Source of the DNA: Omphiscola glabra
Lineage: Eukaryota > Mollusca > Gastropoda > Lymnaeidae
Assembly (NCBI GenBank): GCA_964017045.1
Contig: OZ024795.1
Coordinates: 52,925,350-52,989,349, forward strand
DNA length: 64,000 nucleotides
Direction: 5' to 3'
Shown here: in pieces, positions 27,001 through 42,000 of the stretch
Layout: each line of letters opens with the position of its first letter
Numbering within the stretch: position 1 is the stretch's first letter
Program-made: the position numbers and the translations under genes
The notes under the pieces: generated by a model
What the model saw: the letters and a program-made list of their open reading frames with translations, nothing else
Databases searched by the model: none
What the model was told of the DNA's origin: nothing

Positions 27001-30000
27001 TAAGGGATTTCCTCCTCTCTGAAGGATGTAGCTCCTTCCTCTCTGTACTGGATGATATCACTGAGCAGAAGCCCATTCCATGTGGATGGTGGTGGTGACT
27101 GCCAATGGTTGACATTTAATATTTATAATATCAAAGATTTTGAATGGAAACACAAATGGAGAAGTCAAAATCAAAATTATTGAACATTACTTATGAATAC
27201 GATCACATGACATCTATACAATAGAAGAAACCATTTTTGTGTACACTTGATGGCAAAATGGAGCTTGTTTTATTATTTTTTTCTAAACTTCAAATATGTA
27301 AGAAAATTTTGTTTTTTGCATGTCTATTTCAAACTGAAATATAAAGTCATCTTTATTTTATATATGGCAATGCTGGTTTAAGAGATTTTAAACTGTTTTA
27401 ATTTTTCAACTTGGATATTTCTGTCTTCTCCCTTACACTATTATGCTGCTGATAAACTGAGTCAAAATAATGATATAGAAAAATTCAAAACACTATGCTA
27501 GCTGGTCCAGTTCCTGCTTGTGTAAAGGTGATTAGAAAAAGGTGAAATAAAGAATTCCAATTAAGTTATATAAAAGAGCAAAATATTTTAAAATTTGAAA
27601 AGCCATGCAGAAATCAAACATTTAAAATTGCAGAAATTACAGCCATAAAAAAGAAGCTGAGCTCTTTTGAACCAAAGCTTAAGTCTATAAAAACAAATTA
27701 GTCTCTTCCATATCACTGACCAAAACATGTATGTCATAAACCTTTGGGTCATAAATTTTGCACAGGTAGCAAATTTGGCTTTGAAGTAGCTAAGCATTGA
27801 ATGAACACTTAAGGTTGTTATAAAAAGGGATCTCAAAACATAAGCAAAAATTACAATGCACAGAGTGAAGGATCAACCATATTGCTGTGACTCTATTGAC
27901 AAGACCAAGGCTGCAGCTAGGGTGTTGACACTGACACAAGTACAACAGTTAAGTGTCCTGGGTAAAGTAAATACCAAGATCCATGTAAGTAAATGCAACA
28001 TGGCTCCAAGGGCCTTCTCCGTGCTCATTGTTTGCTTGAACATTGCAAGTGTACTTGCGACCCAGTAGAAAATTTTTGACTATAATTATTTCTAAGCCAT
28101 CTGTAAATATATACTGCCACAAAGATTCTGGATCCTCTTCCAATTTGTATTGAATCCTGTAGCCCATTAGAAAATCACTGTTCCACAAACTAGGTTTAAG
28201 TGGCTTGAGGGAGAGAATGCAGGTTTTTTATCCATAAGAATATCATGAAGGATTAGATATTTTAAATAATAAACATTCCCTCTGCTTTATTGCTTTTATT
28301 TTTACTGTCAATCAGAAAATATGGATAATAACACTTTTCAAAATAAGTATATGAATGTTTATGTAGAATGAACATCAACTGATGTGGCTAGAGAACAATT
28401 AGTTTGGATGGTAAATACGAAATAAATTATTGAAGCTGAATTATTTGCAATAATAGTAAAATTTTAATGTATTTGTTACATTATAGAATTATGACAGTTT
28501 TCAATTAATTTAATTGATCTTGACTTGTAGAGCCTACTTGCCAACAGATTTTTCTCATATTACATTTAAAAAATCTAGTTATTTGAAAAGCAGAAGTTTT
28601 TTTAATCATAAAGCTTTAGTACCAAAAGTTTTTCATTAGAAAAATTTTGTCTGCCCTATGTATTCCATTAAAATTAAAATTACATGAGAAATGTGATTTT
28701 AAGGATCATATTTTAAAATTGACAGTGCAACATTAAAACATTATAGATGTTCATCAACTCAACAGAAGTCAAGATAAGATTATTTGGTAACTTAAGTTAG
28801 AAAAATGAGGGGAAAAAGGTGAACAAATATTGTTTCTATGTAACACAGAACGTTTTTGAATTTAAGTATGAAATAACACATGCTGCCCTTTGTTTTGTTT
28901 TTTAATTATATCAAGTTCAACTGTTACAAGAAAACCTGGATAAGCATTGCCAAATTGCTTTCTAAGGGACTATTCATGACGTAAATGGTATCACAATTGA
29001 ATTGTACTAAATTTGTGTGGTTCAATAAACCATATTTATGGTTCTCCATTATTCATATAATTTAATGTTTTAGCAAAATAATGTGTTTTCACCAACCAAA
29101 AAAAAAAAAACTTACCTCCCAAGATATTTTAATAGATGTTTGGGTCAAGGGTACTATTTTCACATTCTGAGGGGCTCCATCTGGTTCTGAGAAAGTAATT
29201 CATTTTTAGGTTAGAGATTTTTTTTTTAATTTTACATTTAAACACCTGTTTACCTGTGAACTGCTAAAATCATACACTACTGTCTCAAAAAAATAAAATA
29301 AAGTATCTTAATAGTAAATAAATAAACATACAGAAAATATAACTACTTGCATCCCAGTGCCTAGTGGCATCAAGTTAAGCTGGCGTAAAAAAAGTTAACC
29401 TCTAAAAGTAGATGAATGACATTTATATTGCAATCTGCGGTCACTTTATTTTGCAGAAGTGTATTGCTTTAGATATTAATTTATATGAGTGGACATACAG
29501 ATCACATTATCACAGTCTGTCACTGATAAAAATCAATTAAAAGTGTTTCAAACTCAAAGTCAGATCAGAATAAAATAAGATGTATTTAAATAAGAATTAA
29601 TTAACAAATGATGGCATCATTTAAAAAACCTACAAAGTAATTTCAGATTTAATTTTTAGGAAAAGCTGGTTTAAAAAAATAATAAATCAATATCCATTAA
29701 GCCTATTTCAGCTAAAATAGTATAGTCTGATAACTACCACAAACTGTAAATGGTTGAAAGGAAGAGGAGTGTTGGAAACATACGGGGGCATTAAAAATCA
29801 TACTCGTCGCTGTTGGCCAAACTAAATAATTATGTCACAAAATTACGTCATGCAGTGAAAAGAAAACAAAAGCGACAATTAACTAAAATTGTTACTAAGG
29901 CGACTTTGCTAATATTACAGTTGCCGTGTCTAGCGAGTTTATTATGAAAACACACAAAGCAGCAATATTACCATCAACACTATCATTACGAAAATGTGAT

Positions 30001-33000
30001 GGTGTTAATTTTATAGACTTAAATAATTAGACCTCACTCCATGGAACACCCGTACACAAAATTTCTCGATCCATTCACTGCTTGATAGAGAGAGCATGTT
30101 GAAACTAACAATCGAAAATGTATTTTTTAATTATTATTTTTTTATCTGAAAAACTACAGGAATGTATATATTTTCAACCTGGTTTCTTAAAATAGTAGTT
30201 TGGACATGTCTTGGCCTACAATCCTAAAAGAAACCTCAATATCGTACATTGTACCCCAAAATTGTAAGAGTAAACAGGTCTGCATTATTATCAATTTCCA
30301 GCTTTCAGTTTTAAACCAAGAGTTTGTAGGTCACAAAATGTTCTTAATATCAAAAGTCTTCAGATTTACATTCCATTTATTTGCCTGCCATGAACAAGGG
30401 GAGCATTTTAGATATTCTACTAAAATTAGCATGCAGAAATTTATTGAAATATTGTTTAATGAATATTTTACTTTTAAAGTCTTTAAAAGCTTTATTTTTT
30501 TTACACTAAAAGCTTTATGTGTAATAATCTTACAAAATACTTACTGTCTTGTGCAGTGGTAGCTTCAGGTGACTCTTGGCTATATCTGCTTGACCCAATA
30601 TCATTACTAGCTGCCACTTGAAATCTATATATAGAGTTCGGTTGAAGCCTGGAGATATTCCAAACTATCTGATTATGGACTTTAATAACAAAAAAATAAT
30701 AGAAATAAAAGATGCTAGCACTTTCTCAATCAACTTAAAGAGTTTTAAGTGTTCTTTTTTAACATTTGTTTACATTTATTATAAGATATAAAAATGTGAG
30801 ATCATTTAAAACAATATATTCAACCAAAAAAACAACTTATATCTATTACCCTTTAACTGTGTATGTTGTTGTTTGTGGCTTGATGGTTTCATTAACAGAC
30901 TGCCAATATTCATCTTTTTTACGATACTGAACTGTAAAGTTTCTTATAGGTCCATAATTAAAATTCCCAGCTGACCAAATAATCGATATTGCTCTAGGCT
31001 GAATATTATACTGGTCAATTCGCAAATTTGTAGGAGGATCTGGACGATCTAAAAATAGATTTTACAATAAATGTGCAAGCATAAACATGAAGACAAAAGG
31101 GAAAAAAAATAGACTTTAAATTATAAAATTAAAAAAAAATAAAGTTAATAATTTTATTATTTAAAAGGATTATTTTTTCAAACCTAAGCTTACTTGAAAT
31201 ACAAAGAAAGAATCTTGTGTCTGAATACATCTTTATGCTCTACACCTTGACAATAATATTTTTTATTGTTTTTTCATTAACTATGTAAATATAAGCATCC
31301 ATCCATCCCTGTGGCACTACAGCACCTATAGGGAATTAGCCTGCCTCACCACATACTTCCACTCAGATTTAACGGATGCTTTTCTTTTCCATGCTTGGTG
31401 GTGCACATCTTCACTCCTGTCATTTGGCATTCTTTCTAGGTATCCAGCCCAGCGTAGCCTGTCCCTTTTTTTTTTTTTGTTACTAGTGTGGGATCCAGAT
31501 TTAGACTATACAATTCATGGTTGGTTCGTATTCTTCATCCATACTCATCCTTTGTTGGTCTGTATATTTACGGGAAAACTTTTCTCTCCCATGTGAAAAA
31601 TAGGTTTTCTGTAGTTTTTTGTTCTGATTACATTTTTATATATAGCTTTGTTTTTCTACTTATGTTTTTTTTGAGTACTTCTGACTACTGAAGTATACAC
31701 TGTTTACGGCAGATATTCCTTCTTTGATTACTGTTAGTAATTCGTCTCTTTCATTTAATAAATATCTTAGGTATTTGAATTGATTAAATTCTGGTTTCTA
31801 ATTTCAATGGCTTCATCTGTCTGTTTTTCTCTTATCATAGTCATGTATTGTTTTTTATTGTTAACATCCAGCCCTGCTTGTAGTGATGCGTCTTCTGATC
31901 AGTGATGTCATTAGCATTTGCAATATACTGAAGAGGTTGATTGTAGATAGTGCCCATTGGTTGTGGGTCTTGGTTTTCCCTCAGAAAGTATTGCTCCTTG
32001 GGTGTCAATATATATGTTTCTCATAACTCTCTCCAATGTTTGGTTAAATAGCATACAATAATAATAATAATTGATCAATAAGATAACTTTTTTCAACTAG
32101 ATTAGTAAAACACAATAGAATTAAACTTTTTGATGGCCATAAACCTGATCAAGTAAAAGGTTCAGAGTAAAATAAAGGAAGGTGATTTTTGCTAAACAAT
32201 TAACTTTTTTACTGAAAATTAATACTACATTAGGTAACGAAATATAAATTAATAGCTATCAACTAAACACTACATTATAAAATAAAATAAAGCAATCATT
32301 CTGAGTTAAAATATTATCTAAACAAAAACAACTAAACAGTTAAATGGCTCCTGATAAAATGGCCACAGCTAAAAAAATATCATAGGGTGAAAAATTAGAC
32401 AAACAGCATAGCATTTCTTTTAAAAATTTAAAGTTTCAGCCTGCTTAGTGTTGCTTTGTACTACTTTGCTACATTTTAATAGGCAAACACTTTGAGATAT
32501 TTGTATGACATCTTTCCGCCTAAGAGAGACGATAAATTTATCTTTTCTGATTGCAGCTCTTGGTGTGGCTAGTGAGACCGATCCTCGAGTGGCAGTCTCT
32601 TTTGCATGTCCCACACACGAATGCGGTGGAGCAGTGTTTTCTGGCCTTTCCCTGCGCTCTCTTTACAGCTGTTTCCGCCCTAGGGAGCTCTTCGGCACGT
32701 AGTGATCCTTCCTTCACGATGCCCCGCCATGTGGATCGATCCTCCGCCAGGTCCTCCCAATTTGAGATGTTGATGTTGGCCGCCTTCGTGTCTCTTTTGC
32801 ATATGTCTATGTATCTGAGACGAGGCCGTCCAACTGACCTTTTCCCTGTCGCCAGCTTGCTGTACAGCACGTCCTTAGGTATGCGACCAGGTTGCATTCG
32901 CTTGACGTGCCCAAGCCAGCGGAGGCGTCTTTGGATTAAAATGGCTGGGACGCTGCACATATTTGTTTGAAACGGGACATCCGTGAGGTGGAAGCCATTG

Positions 33001-36000
33001 AGAATTTTTTCGTGTCTGGTGTATGTGGTCCAAGACTCGCATCCATAGAGGAGTGCACTCAGTATGCAGGCCTGGTATACCTGCAGCTTAGTTTGGCATT
33101 GGACCAGACTCTTTTCTTCAGTCTGGCCATAACAGTTGCGGCCTTCCTTATAATACCACTTATCTCATCCTCCATTGAGAGGGTGCTCGAAATGTTCGAT
33201 ATTTATGTTATCGCAAATAAATAACATAAATTCATTTTAAAGAAATAATAATTTATTTTTTTAAAATCGTTTCTACATTATTAGGAACATTTTAACTGGA
33301 AATAAAATAATTTTGAACCAAAACATTAGAGCAGCTAATGACTTACCTCTGTTTGCAATAATGTAAACATCCACTTTGGCAGGTTCACCCCATCCATCTT
33401 GTGTCCTGGCAGTCACAGCAAATATGTAATACATTTCTCTAACCAAGCCTGTGGCTTTGTATTCAAATACATTGGGAGGTTTATCAACTGTGCTACTGTC
33501 AAATGCAGAGTCTAGCTGATCCCCTTGTTTGTACGCCACTCTGTAATTAATGATTACACCGTTTGGTTCCTCAGGTTCTTGCCACACAATAGTGGCTGAA
33601 TTATCAGTCACAAGTGGGAAATAAATTATTACAGGAGGCCCCGGAACTGCAAGACAGAAAAAAATGAATGAAATAATAGGATAAAAATTAATAATATTCA
33701 TCCTAATTTAATTTTCAACATTAAAAAAAGTCAATGAAACTACATGATATATAATCATTTTAAATTTTCATAAGTAAAGAAATTTACTCCTTATAAAGCT
33801 TAAAACAAGTTCTTACCATCTCCAGCAGTCCTCTTAACAGCTATTTGACTGAGGACACCATCTCCCATACGGCTAAAAGCCTGAACTTGAACTTCATATT
33901 CAACAAACTTTCTTAAACTAGTCAATGTGACATTGAGAGTAGTCTCCCCATTAACTTGAAGAACATTCATTTCTGCTCCTGGCCATCTCGCTCTATATCT
34001 AACCTGCATTTGTAGTTAGATTTTTTTGAAGATAAAGTCGCTCAGTGAATTTTTTTTTTATTGATGTTATTTTTTTTATTATCATGTATGAGTAGACAGT
34101 GAAGGAATTATTAAGTGTGAAAGTAAGTTCAGTACCTCTTAATTTTTTTGTTAACTCAATAAAACATTAAGAAATGCATAATGAGTAAATTGCCCCTTGT
34201 GCAACCAGTCCTTTGGGCCACCACTTTCCTTAACTCTCGATATAGGCGATATATCAAAGCAAAGATATACTCAGTAGGCTCCCTTTGGTCTACTGTTCAG
34301 CTTTTTTCACTTACGGATCATTTACTGCCTTCTTGGAAGCCGGTATTAACAGCGACAATTTGACGAAAAAAAACCCATCTTTTTGTGAAATTTTAAAGTA
34401 AAATTTTTGATTATGTTATTTATCATTATTTATCATTAGTATTTGGCGTGAATGAGTTGCTAACATTAAGATAAGGTTATTTAAAGGTTAAAATAGGCTG
34501 TAAACACTTGGAAATGTGTTAAATGCAATCGACAAGTGTGTTAAATGCGATCGACAAGTCCGATTTCTTGCTGGTTGCACCAGCATTTTTCCCTATTATT
34601 AAGCTAGTTATCTGCTAGAACATCTCTAAACACTGCCAAGTCAGTGATTTCCCTTGGTGCCCTTTAAGCAACCACTAATTTTTAATTTTTTTTCACTTTG
34701 TAAAAAGTTGTGAGGAAAAGTTGACTCGTGGTTGCATTGGGGCAAGTTACTCTAATTCAAATTTAAAACAGACTTAATTATTTGTCCACCCTGTTAAATC
34801 AAACACAAAATAGAGCCATAAATAATTACCCCAACAGTTTGTACAATAAATGTTTAAATCCATTTTTATAATACCAAGTAAGAATATTTTTAAAAATTAC
34901 AAAGCATAAACCAAAAAAATGCAAAAAACAACACACCATTTAAAGTTAGAATCAACGGATTCAATTAAAAGTTATATTGTTGTTTTCTTTTGGTAGATTT
35001 ATCAGTGGTGCCATTTCTACTTACCTTATAACCCTTGATATTGCCATTCTGTAGTAAGATAGGAAGCTGAGTCCAACCGACCATTATACTTGTGGATGAC
35101 TTTGTGAATAAAAGGATATTACCTGGGCTGGCACTGGGTACTTTTGAAAAAAAAAAAAGGCATGTGGATTAATTAATGCTATAGACATATGTTGTCTAAT
35201 GAAGAAATGTGTAAGAGCCATGCAAACTATTGTCAAAACAGTTTTTATCATAAAATATTAAATTTGTCTTAATATAGTTGCCCAACCAATGAGAAACCAA
35301 AGGCCCCACCAGAAAAAATAAAATGCCATTCTAACAATAATACAAAAAACAAAAATTTAATAAACTTTCATTGTGTTTCTGGTGACACATATGGCTTTGA
35401 ATTGTGTTCACAATAACTTTACGGACACTGTCAATATCTTTTATACATTTTAAATATATGTGGAAACTCATCAGAACAAGCATTTGTCATCCAGAGCTCA
35501 TTTGGCAGTGGATCTTTGTGCTGTTTTGTTTTATAGTTCAAGCTAATAAAAATTTTGCACCTATTCCCTTCATGCAGCTTGAATGCAGTCTCCCCAATAT
35601 TATCCTGTAATAACTTGGTAGCCTTTTTAAGGAAAACCTTTAATATAGGCCAGTGACTTTGATATGTGCATCAGGATATATTTTCACTAATTGTAAATAA
35701 ATTCTCTAGTTCTTTGAAATTTGACAAGCCTCATATTAGCTTATTTAAGTATCAACAAGCAAATTGCTATTAGGTAGTGGCAATCTTTTAAATATAATTT
35801 GTAATTCTAAGTTAAATCTTTGGCTACATACCATCTTCTTCTGTCCTTTCAGACATTGTTAGACTAGGACTGCTACTTCCCACAACATTGTATGAAACCA
35901 TTTCAATCTGGTAATCCATCCACTCCTCAAGATTTCCCAGGATGTATTCTTGAATGATGCTGCCATTGCTTATGTCCACAGCTCTCCATGTTGGTTCTCG

Positions 36001-39000
36001 AACAAGTGCAATGTCTTCTGGTGAGGTTGTATTAAGATTGACATCTTTACTCCAACGACGATAGCGAATCCTATAGCCCAAAGAGTCACCATTCCATTCA
36101 TTACTGGGTATTTGCTAAAAAGAAAGTTGTTTCCAATTATTTCATTGGTTGTACAATAAGTGTAATAATTTTTTTTAATCAATTTATATAAAAATAAATA
36201 AATTATTTATTATGAAAAGCATGAAGGAAAATTCAATATAAATGCTCATTGATTTTACACAAAAAATGTCAAAATATAAAATTCCACAAGTTGATTCCAA
36301 GTCATTTTCAAGTCAAAGTACCTCTGACATATGAAATTAAAATGTTTTTTTCATGTTTTGAAAAACTACAAATAAGCACCACTAAAATAGTCAGTTTAAT
36401 TTAGAATTTCTTAAAACCTTTGTCTCATTTAAGCCCTGATCCTGCTACACCGCTTAGCCCACAGGTGAGTCATATATCCCTAACTAATAAAGGTTACTCA
36501 CCCTCCAGCGAACTCGAATAGCAGTAGAGTTGATAGCTCTGGGTGTTACATCTGCTGGAGCCACACCTGGAGCAGCTTGTTTAGTCTGGAACTGATTGCA
36601 TGGCTCACTAGGCTCACTGTTGTCCACAATATTTTGTGCTATAATACGTAGTTTGTACCGTGTATAAGGAAGAAGGTTTTTTACCAAAATCTGATTGGCA
36701 GTTTCGTCACTGATAGAGTAAATCCTCACCCAAGATGAACTATTTTCTGTCTGAGCCTGTCAATAATATATAAATTGTTACAATTACAAACTGTTTACTA
36801 GCATTTAAAAAGCATATCAAACTGTAAGGGTGATCATAAACAGATGACATGGAAATAGTTTTACCTCAACGATCCACAAGGTGATGGTTGTCTTTCCATC
36901 ATAACCTGGTATGAACTGAACAAGAACAGATCTTGCTTCAATGTTCGTTACTGCAAGACTCTTTGGTGGACCAGGCAGTTCTGAAATTAAAATTGATACA
37001 ATGTTTCAACAGGTCACTAAAGGACATTTAGGACATTTAATGTTAGAGAAATTTCTTAAACAAAATTAATTTCAGTTTTCTTTCTCCCTCCCAAATATGT
37101 ATTTTATTTCAATTTTCTAATTTCTTTTTTATTTCCATTTCTTTTCATTCAGTGTATTAAATACCACTCCTGGCTACGTCACTGGCCTTTTAAACAGATT
37201 TGACATCCCCACTCTCAAGGACAGATGAGAAAAGATCCGCCTAACATTCTTATATAAAGTGGTCATGGGGCTAATGCCGGCCATCCCAGCAAACAATTAT
37301 CTTACCGCACAGAAGCCAGGCTGATTAATTAGAGCCAAACAGTCACTTAACACTGACTTAACATCTGACAACCCCATGAGAAATTACACCCGAAACAATA
37401 ACAAATGCTTCACTGTGCCTTGGAGTAACACAGTGCAACATAAGCAGTCATTCTTTCCACGCACCATAATCGCTAGGAACAACCTGGACAATACCGCCGT
37501 GAACTCGACAACGATCGAAAGCTTCAAGGCCGCCCTGGCATCTGCTAGGAGCTGTTAGATTGGCAACATCGATTCCTCAACCGTTGCACATATGCCAGTT
37601 TATGGATGCAGCAACGTACCGAACCAGAACCAGTAGTATGTTCCTTCTTCATTCAGTTAACATAAGTTGTTTACATCCAAATCCCTCAGAACAGAGGCTC
37701 CTCACGTGCCTTTATAACTTTTCTGGCAATATATTTGGTTGGGGCTAAATTAATCTTGTAGAGTGTTAAAAATTTGCTAAGTCTAGAGAAAGCATGTTCA
37801 GTGTACATCTTGAATTTTGGGTTGCACAGTTGGTTGTGGTAAAAATTCACCATCCACTTTTTTCTTGAGAGCTGGTGTTAGTTGTCTTTGTGTTCTGGGT
37901 TGTCTCTCAGCCATTTTGCTCTCATTATTGAATTTACAGTATAATTTGAATTTCCAGACTCATTTTTTGACAAGCAATTGACTATGTACATCAATGGAGT
38001 AAAACATCACCATGATGGTATTTTTTAGTTGCAAGCACATCCTTACAAAAAATACATACATTTTGATATCTGATATCAAATATTAAAAACATTACTTGAG
38101 TTATATATATCAAAACTGTTCTCATTTTTTCCATTTAATATGTCATCAATTATTTGGATTTTTGTCATATCCCCAGACAACCATTGGTCCCAATCAGTAC
38201 AGAGAATCAATTTGATACTGCATGTTTTTTGGCTTATCAAAAGTTTCCCTAGGTAAGCATTTCAAATACTAGTTTTATGATTTATGGCAATAAATGAAGG
38301 AAATCATTGAACAAGGTATTAGAAGCTTGAATTGAAAGAAAAGGAAGATAATAAGAGAACATTTCCGCTGGGCTGGAAGTCTTCTTCAGCAGACAAGACA
38401 AGAAACAACAAAGAAATAGAAATACGTTAAATAATTAAGTGGCAGTAGTTCGCTGTGTTGTTGATAAATAGATTAAAATATAACACTAAGAAAAATTATT
38501 ACTTTTAAGGTTTATAACAAAAGCATGCAATTTTAAACTTAAGTAATACAATTAAATAGCAGCTTGGATATTAAATTTGTTGTAATATTAATTTTAAGTT
38601 ACTTACCAGGTGGGACACCTGAATTAATCTCTGTTGTCCTAGCTGGGCCAGGTCCAACTACTGTTTTAGCTTGAACAGATATGACATATGTTGTTTCATA
38701 AAGTAGGTCAGTTAATGTATGTGATGTGGTCTCTGGTGTTCTTTCAATAGGAGGTGGAACAGGAGAGGTGCCTGTTTTCTGTTGGTACTTGATGATATAA
38801 CCTGAAATTATTACAAAAAAATGTATTCTGTTTATAACATCTATGGGTTTTAATTTGTAACTTGTTTTCCCCTGCAGAAGCTTAACACTTACCTGTAAGT
38901 ACACCATTAATCTCATTTGGTGGTAGCCAGGTGATTCTCAGGCTCTTGTTTCGGATGCTATCAATTTTTAGGTCTGACACAGGACCTGGGTCTGTTAAAT

Positions 39001-42000
39001 ATGGAAAAAAAGTTTTAAAACATGTTTGTAGTACCACACTACATTATTCTGTACTCTTGGGGATTGTTGAAAAAATTTCACAGAGGTTTCTGAAACAGGT
39101 CATTATTTTTTAAATTACATAATTATAATTTATTAAGAAAACAAATGGAAAAAAATTACTTTGAATTTTAAATCATTAAAAGCATTAACAAATTCTGGTG
39201 CTTACAATCTTCTAAAGTACGAATCGATAATGAGGAACTTTGAGGTCCTGCACCAGGGGCAGTTCTACAGGCTATACGGATCTCATACAGCGTGTACTTG
39301 GACAGGTTAACAATATCATAGCTCTGACTTCCTGTTGGATTGGATTCATCAAAACTAACAATTTCTGTTCTCTTTAGGATACCTCCTTCATTGACTTCAA
39401 TCTCATAGCCTTGGTTGACTCCGTTTAATTCTATGGTAGGAGGTGGATCCCACATGGCTCTAGAAAGAAAAAGAAAATCAGTGACATCAGAAAGTTCAAA
39501 AAAAGAATGAACTGCCAAATCTTACTTCTTAAGTTTGCAAGAAATATCATATAATTTCAGAGTTCATGGTTGGGCCTTCTCAGTGAAGAACTGTCATTTT
39601 ATTTACAAATATTTCCCTCTCATGCTCATTGTTTACAAACATGTCTGTCTATACATAGTCACAAAAATGTTAAAACTTCAAATAAATAAATACATTTCCT
39701 TTTAAAGCACATTTGAGTTGGTACTAATGAAAGATAATATACCCCATCTAAACAAACTAATAAAAAAAGAAATTCTTGTTAACACTGAACTAAATGAAGA
39801 CATTAAAATATCCCACTAAGAAATATTAATTCTTTTAACTTTTAAGGAGTTTGGGGGCTCATAAAATTTGATATGGGCACAATGAGAGAATACTTTTAAA
39901 AATGTATCAACATTTATATCATAATTTTTAAGTTGATGGCTTCTCACTTCTTACTTTCATTTTTTCCATGACCCTTTAAATGCAAAGTGACCAACCTTAG
40001 TCAAATGGTTTCCTAACAAAACCAATTTTCACCCAACAGTTAAATACTTAAAGATGTGCGACAAACAATAACAAAGAATATTACAATAATGTAGTTATGA
40101 TATGATCTTTTGAAAATTAATTTTCTTGAATCAATGCTTACCGTACAGTAGTAGAGTTGGGTGAACTGAGGCTGACCTTCTGTGGTGGAGCAGTAGGTTT
40201 GCCTTGTAACGTTGTTACATAGAAGTCAGTGCTGTTAATACCAGGCCCTCTCTCATTGTATGCGGTGATTCTCACACGATATTTCCTATTGTAGGCCAGA
40301 TTGGTGATGGTAACCAGACGTACATCTTTCCCGCTAATATTGTATGCTTTCTCTGTTTCATCACCAAAATTATCAACCTGTCGGTCAAAAAGTACTCTAG
40401 TTAATCTGATTACAATTCCAGTAAAAATCAACCACTCATTGAAAATAATAACTATTTACTTTGCATGGTTAATTTATTGATTTAAATGTTTCTTATAAAT
40501 AATGCAAATCTTAAAATTTATAATTCATCATGCCCAATTTATTTACAATTAGCAGTTGATATGTATTATAAAATTTTTTGTACACCATTCAAATCTTTAG
40601 GATAAGTTTCATTTAATAGATGAATAATGTAACTCCATTTTGGCAGAGTAATAACCAAAATTCTAATAGCAAACAAGATTACTTTATAATAGATCAAGTA
40701 ACCAAACAATTCTCCATTCCAAGAAGAGTCTGATGGGGGATCCCACTGAACAACAATCTCCTGCTCTTGACCTTGTCTACAAAATAAATTTTTGGGTGCT
40801 TCACTGGGAGCTGAAAAATAATAATTATAATCTGTTTTGAAAAAATCAAAATAACATAAAGTTTTAAGATAATCATGCAATATGCCACAGTTAAGGATAG
40901 CATGTAAATACTTTTGTATGAACCATCATAATGAATAGATTCTGGGAATGTATCAAAAGTTAAAATCTACAGCTGCATTTAAAAAAAAGTTTCTTAACCA
41001 CCTCAAGTTTGACATTTTAATTTATAAAAGGATTTTCAGAGATTTTAAAAAATTTCTAAGTGTGATTATTTTTTGACAGTGTCATATTTTGAGATTGCCT
41101 GAATCTTTTGTATTTTAAAAAATAACAAATTATTTTACAGCTCTATGTAAGGTTTTGGGAAATGCCTATCATAAACAAAGTAGGTAAGGTGTTGAATTAA
41201 TAGAATTAGTTTGCAAGTATCACAAAACGTTTGTTTCATTTATATAACTATAAATATATTTCGACACACTGCTGTTGAACTGTTACCAGAATGTGGGTGA
41301 GTAGAATAATTAAAAGTATTCTCCAACACACAGATCTGGTTTTATGAGTTGCAATCTTTAGTAATACAAGTATAATTTAAAGAACTTTCTGTTCATACAA
41401 ACAAATTCTAATTTCCCCCCCCCCCCCACCCATTTTTTGTAAATAAAGTTACTATAATGCAGCTTTTCCTTTTTATTAACTGACTACATTGGTTAAATAT
41501 AAAAAACAATGGACCATCACTGAAAATACATTCCTCACTTAACCATGCCTCTCATAATTTAATATGCCAACTATTCAATGTCTGATTCTGGGAGGAAAAA
41601 TTATTATTACCTATAACAAGAATAAAAAGAGTTCACATATTCATCAAGGTAACATTTTTTTTATTACAAACAAAGATTCAACCCACTTTATCAACTATAT
41701 GTTTTTTGTTCTTTAGCCTCCATGACTGTAATAACAAAAACTAACAGCTACTTTACCCAGCCAATCATATAAAATATTTCTGATAAAATTTTATACAAAA
41801 AGAGCTGTCCAAAAAGAATAATATTTAAAAGTATTATTAATCGTTGGGAAATGAAAATTGCTTATTTTTTACCACTTTTTACAAGTTCAAAGAGGATCAA
41901 ATAAAAAAAAGGCAGTTAATAAGTATACAATAAAAATTGAACTCAGATAAATCTTACGTTGAGCTGGCATTTTAATGGCTTCATTTGGTGCTATGTTACT

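Noticed and set aside
30649..30668. Upstream acceptor ending ATCAG for sdk exon 26
   Set aside because: It would need an earlier donor or break the frame; CTCCAG|GCTTC gives the expected FN3 sequence [15 protein letters not shown].
32538..32960. 140-codon minus-strand frame as a host gene
   Set aside because: Its content is a LINE ORF2 C-terminus (GRPRLRY, DRSTWR, zinc finger), truncated and surrounded by decayed LINE sequence.
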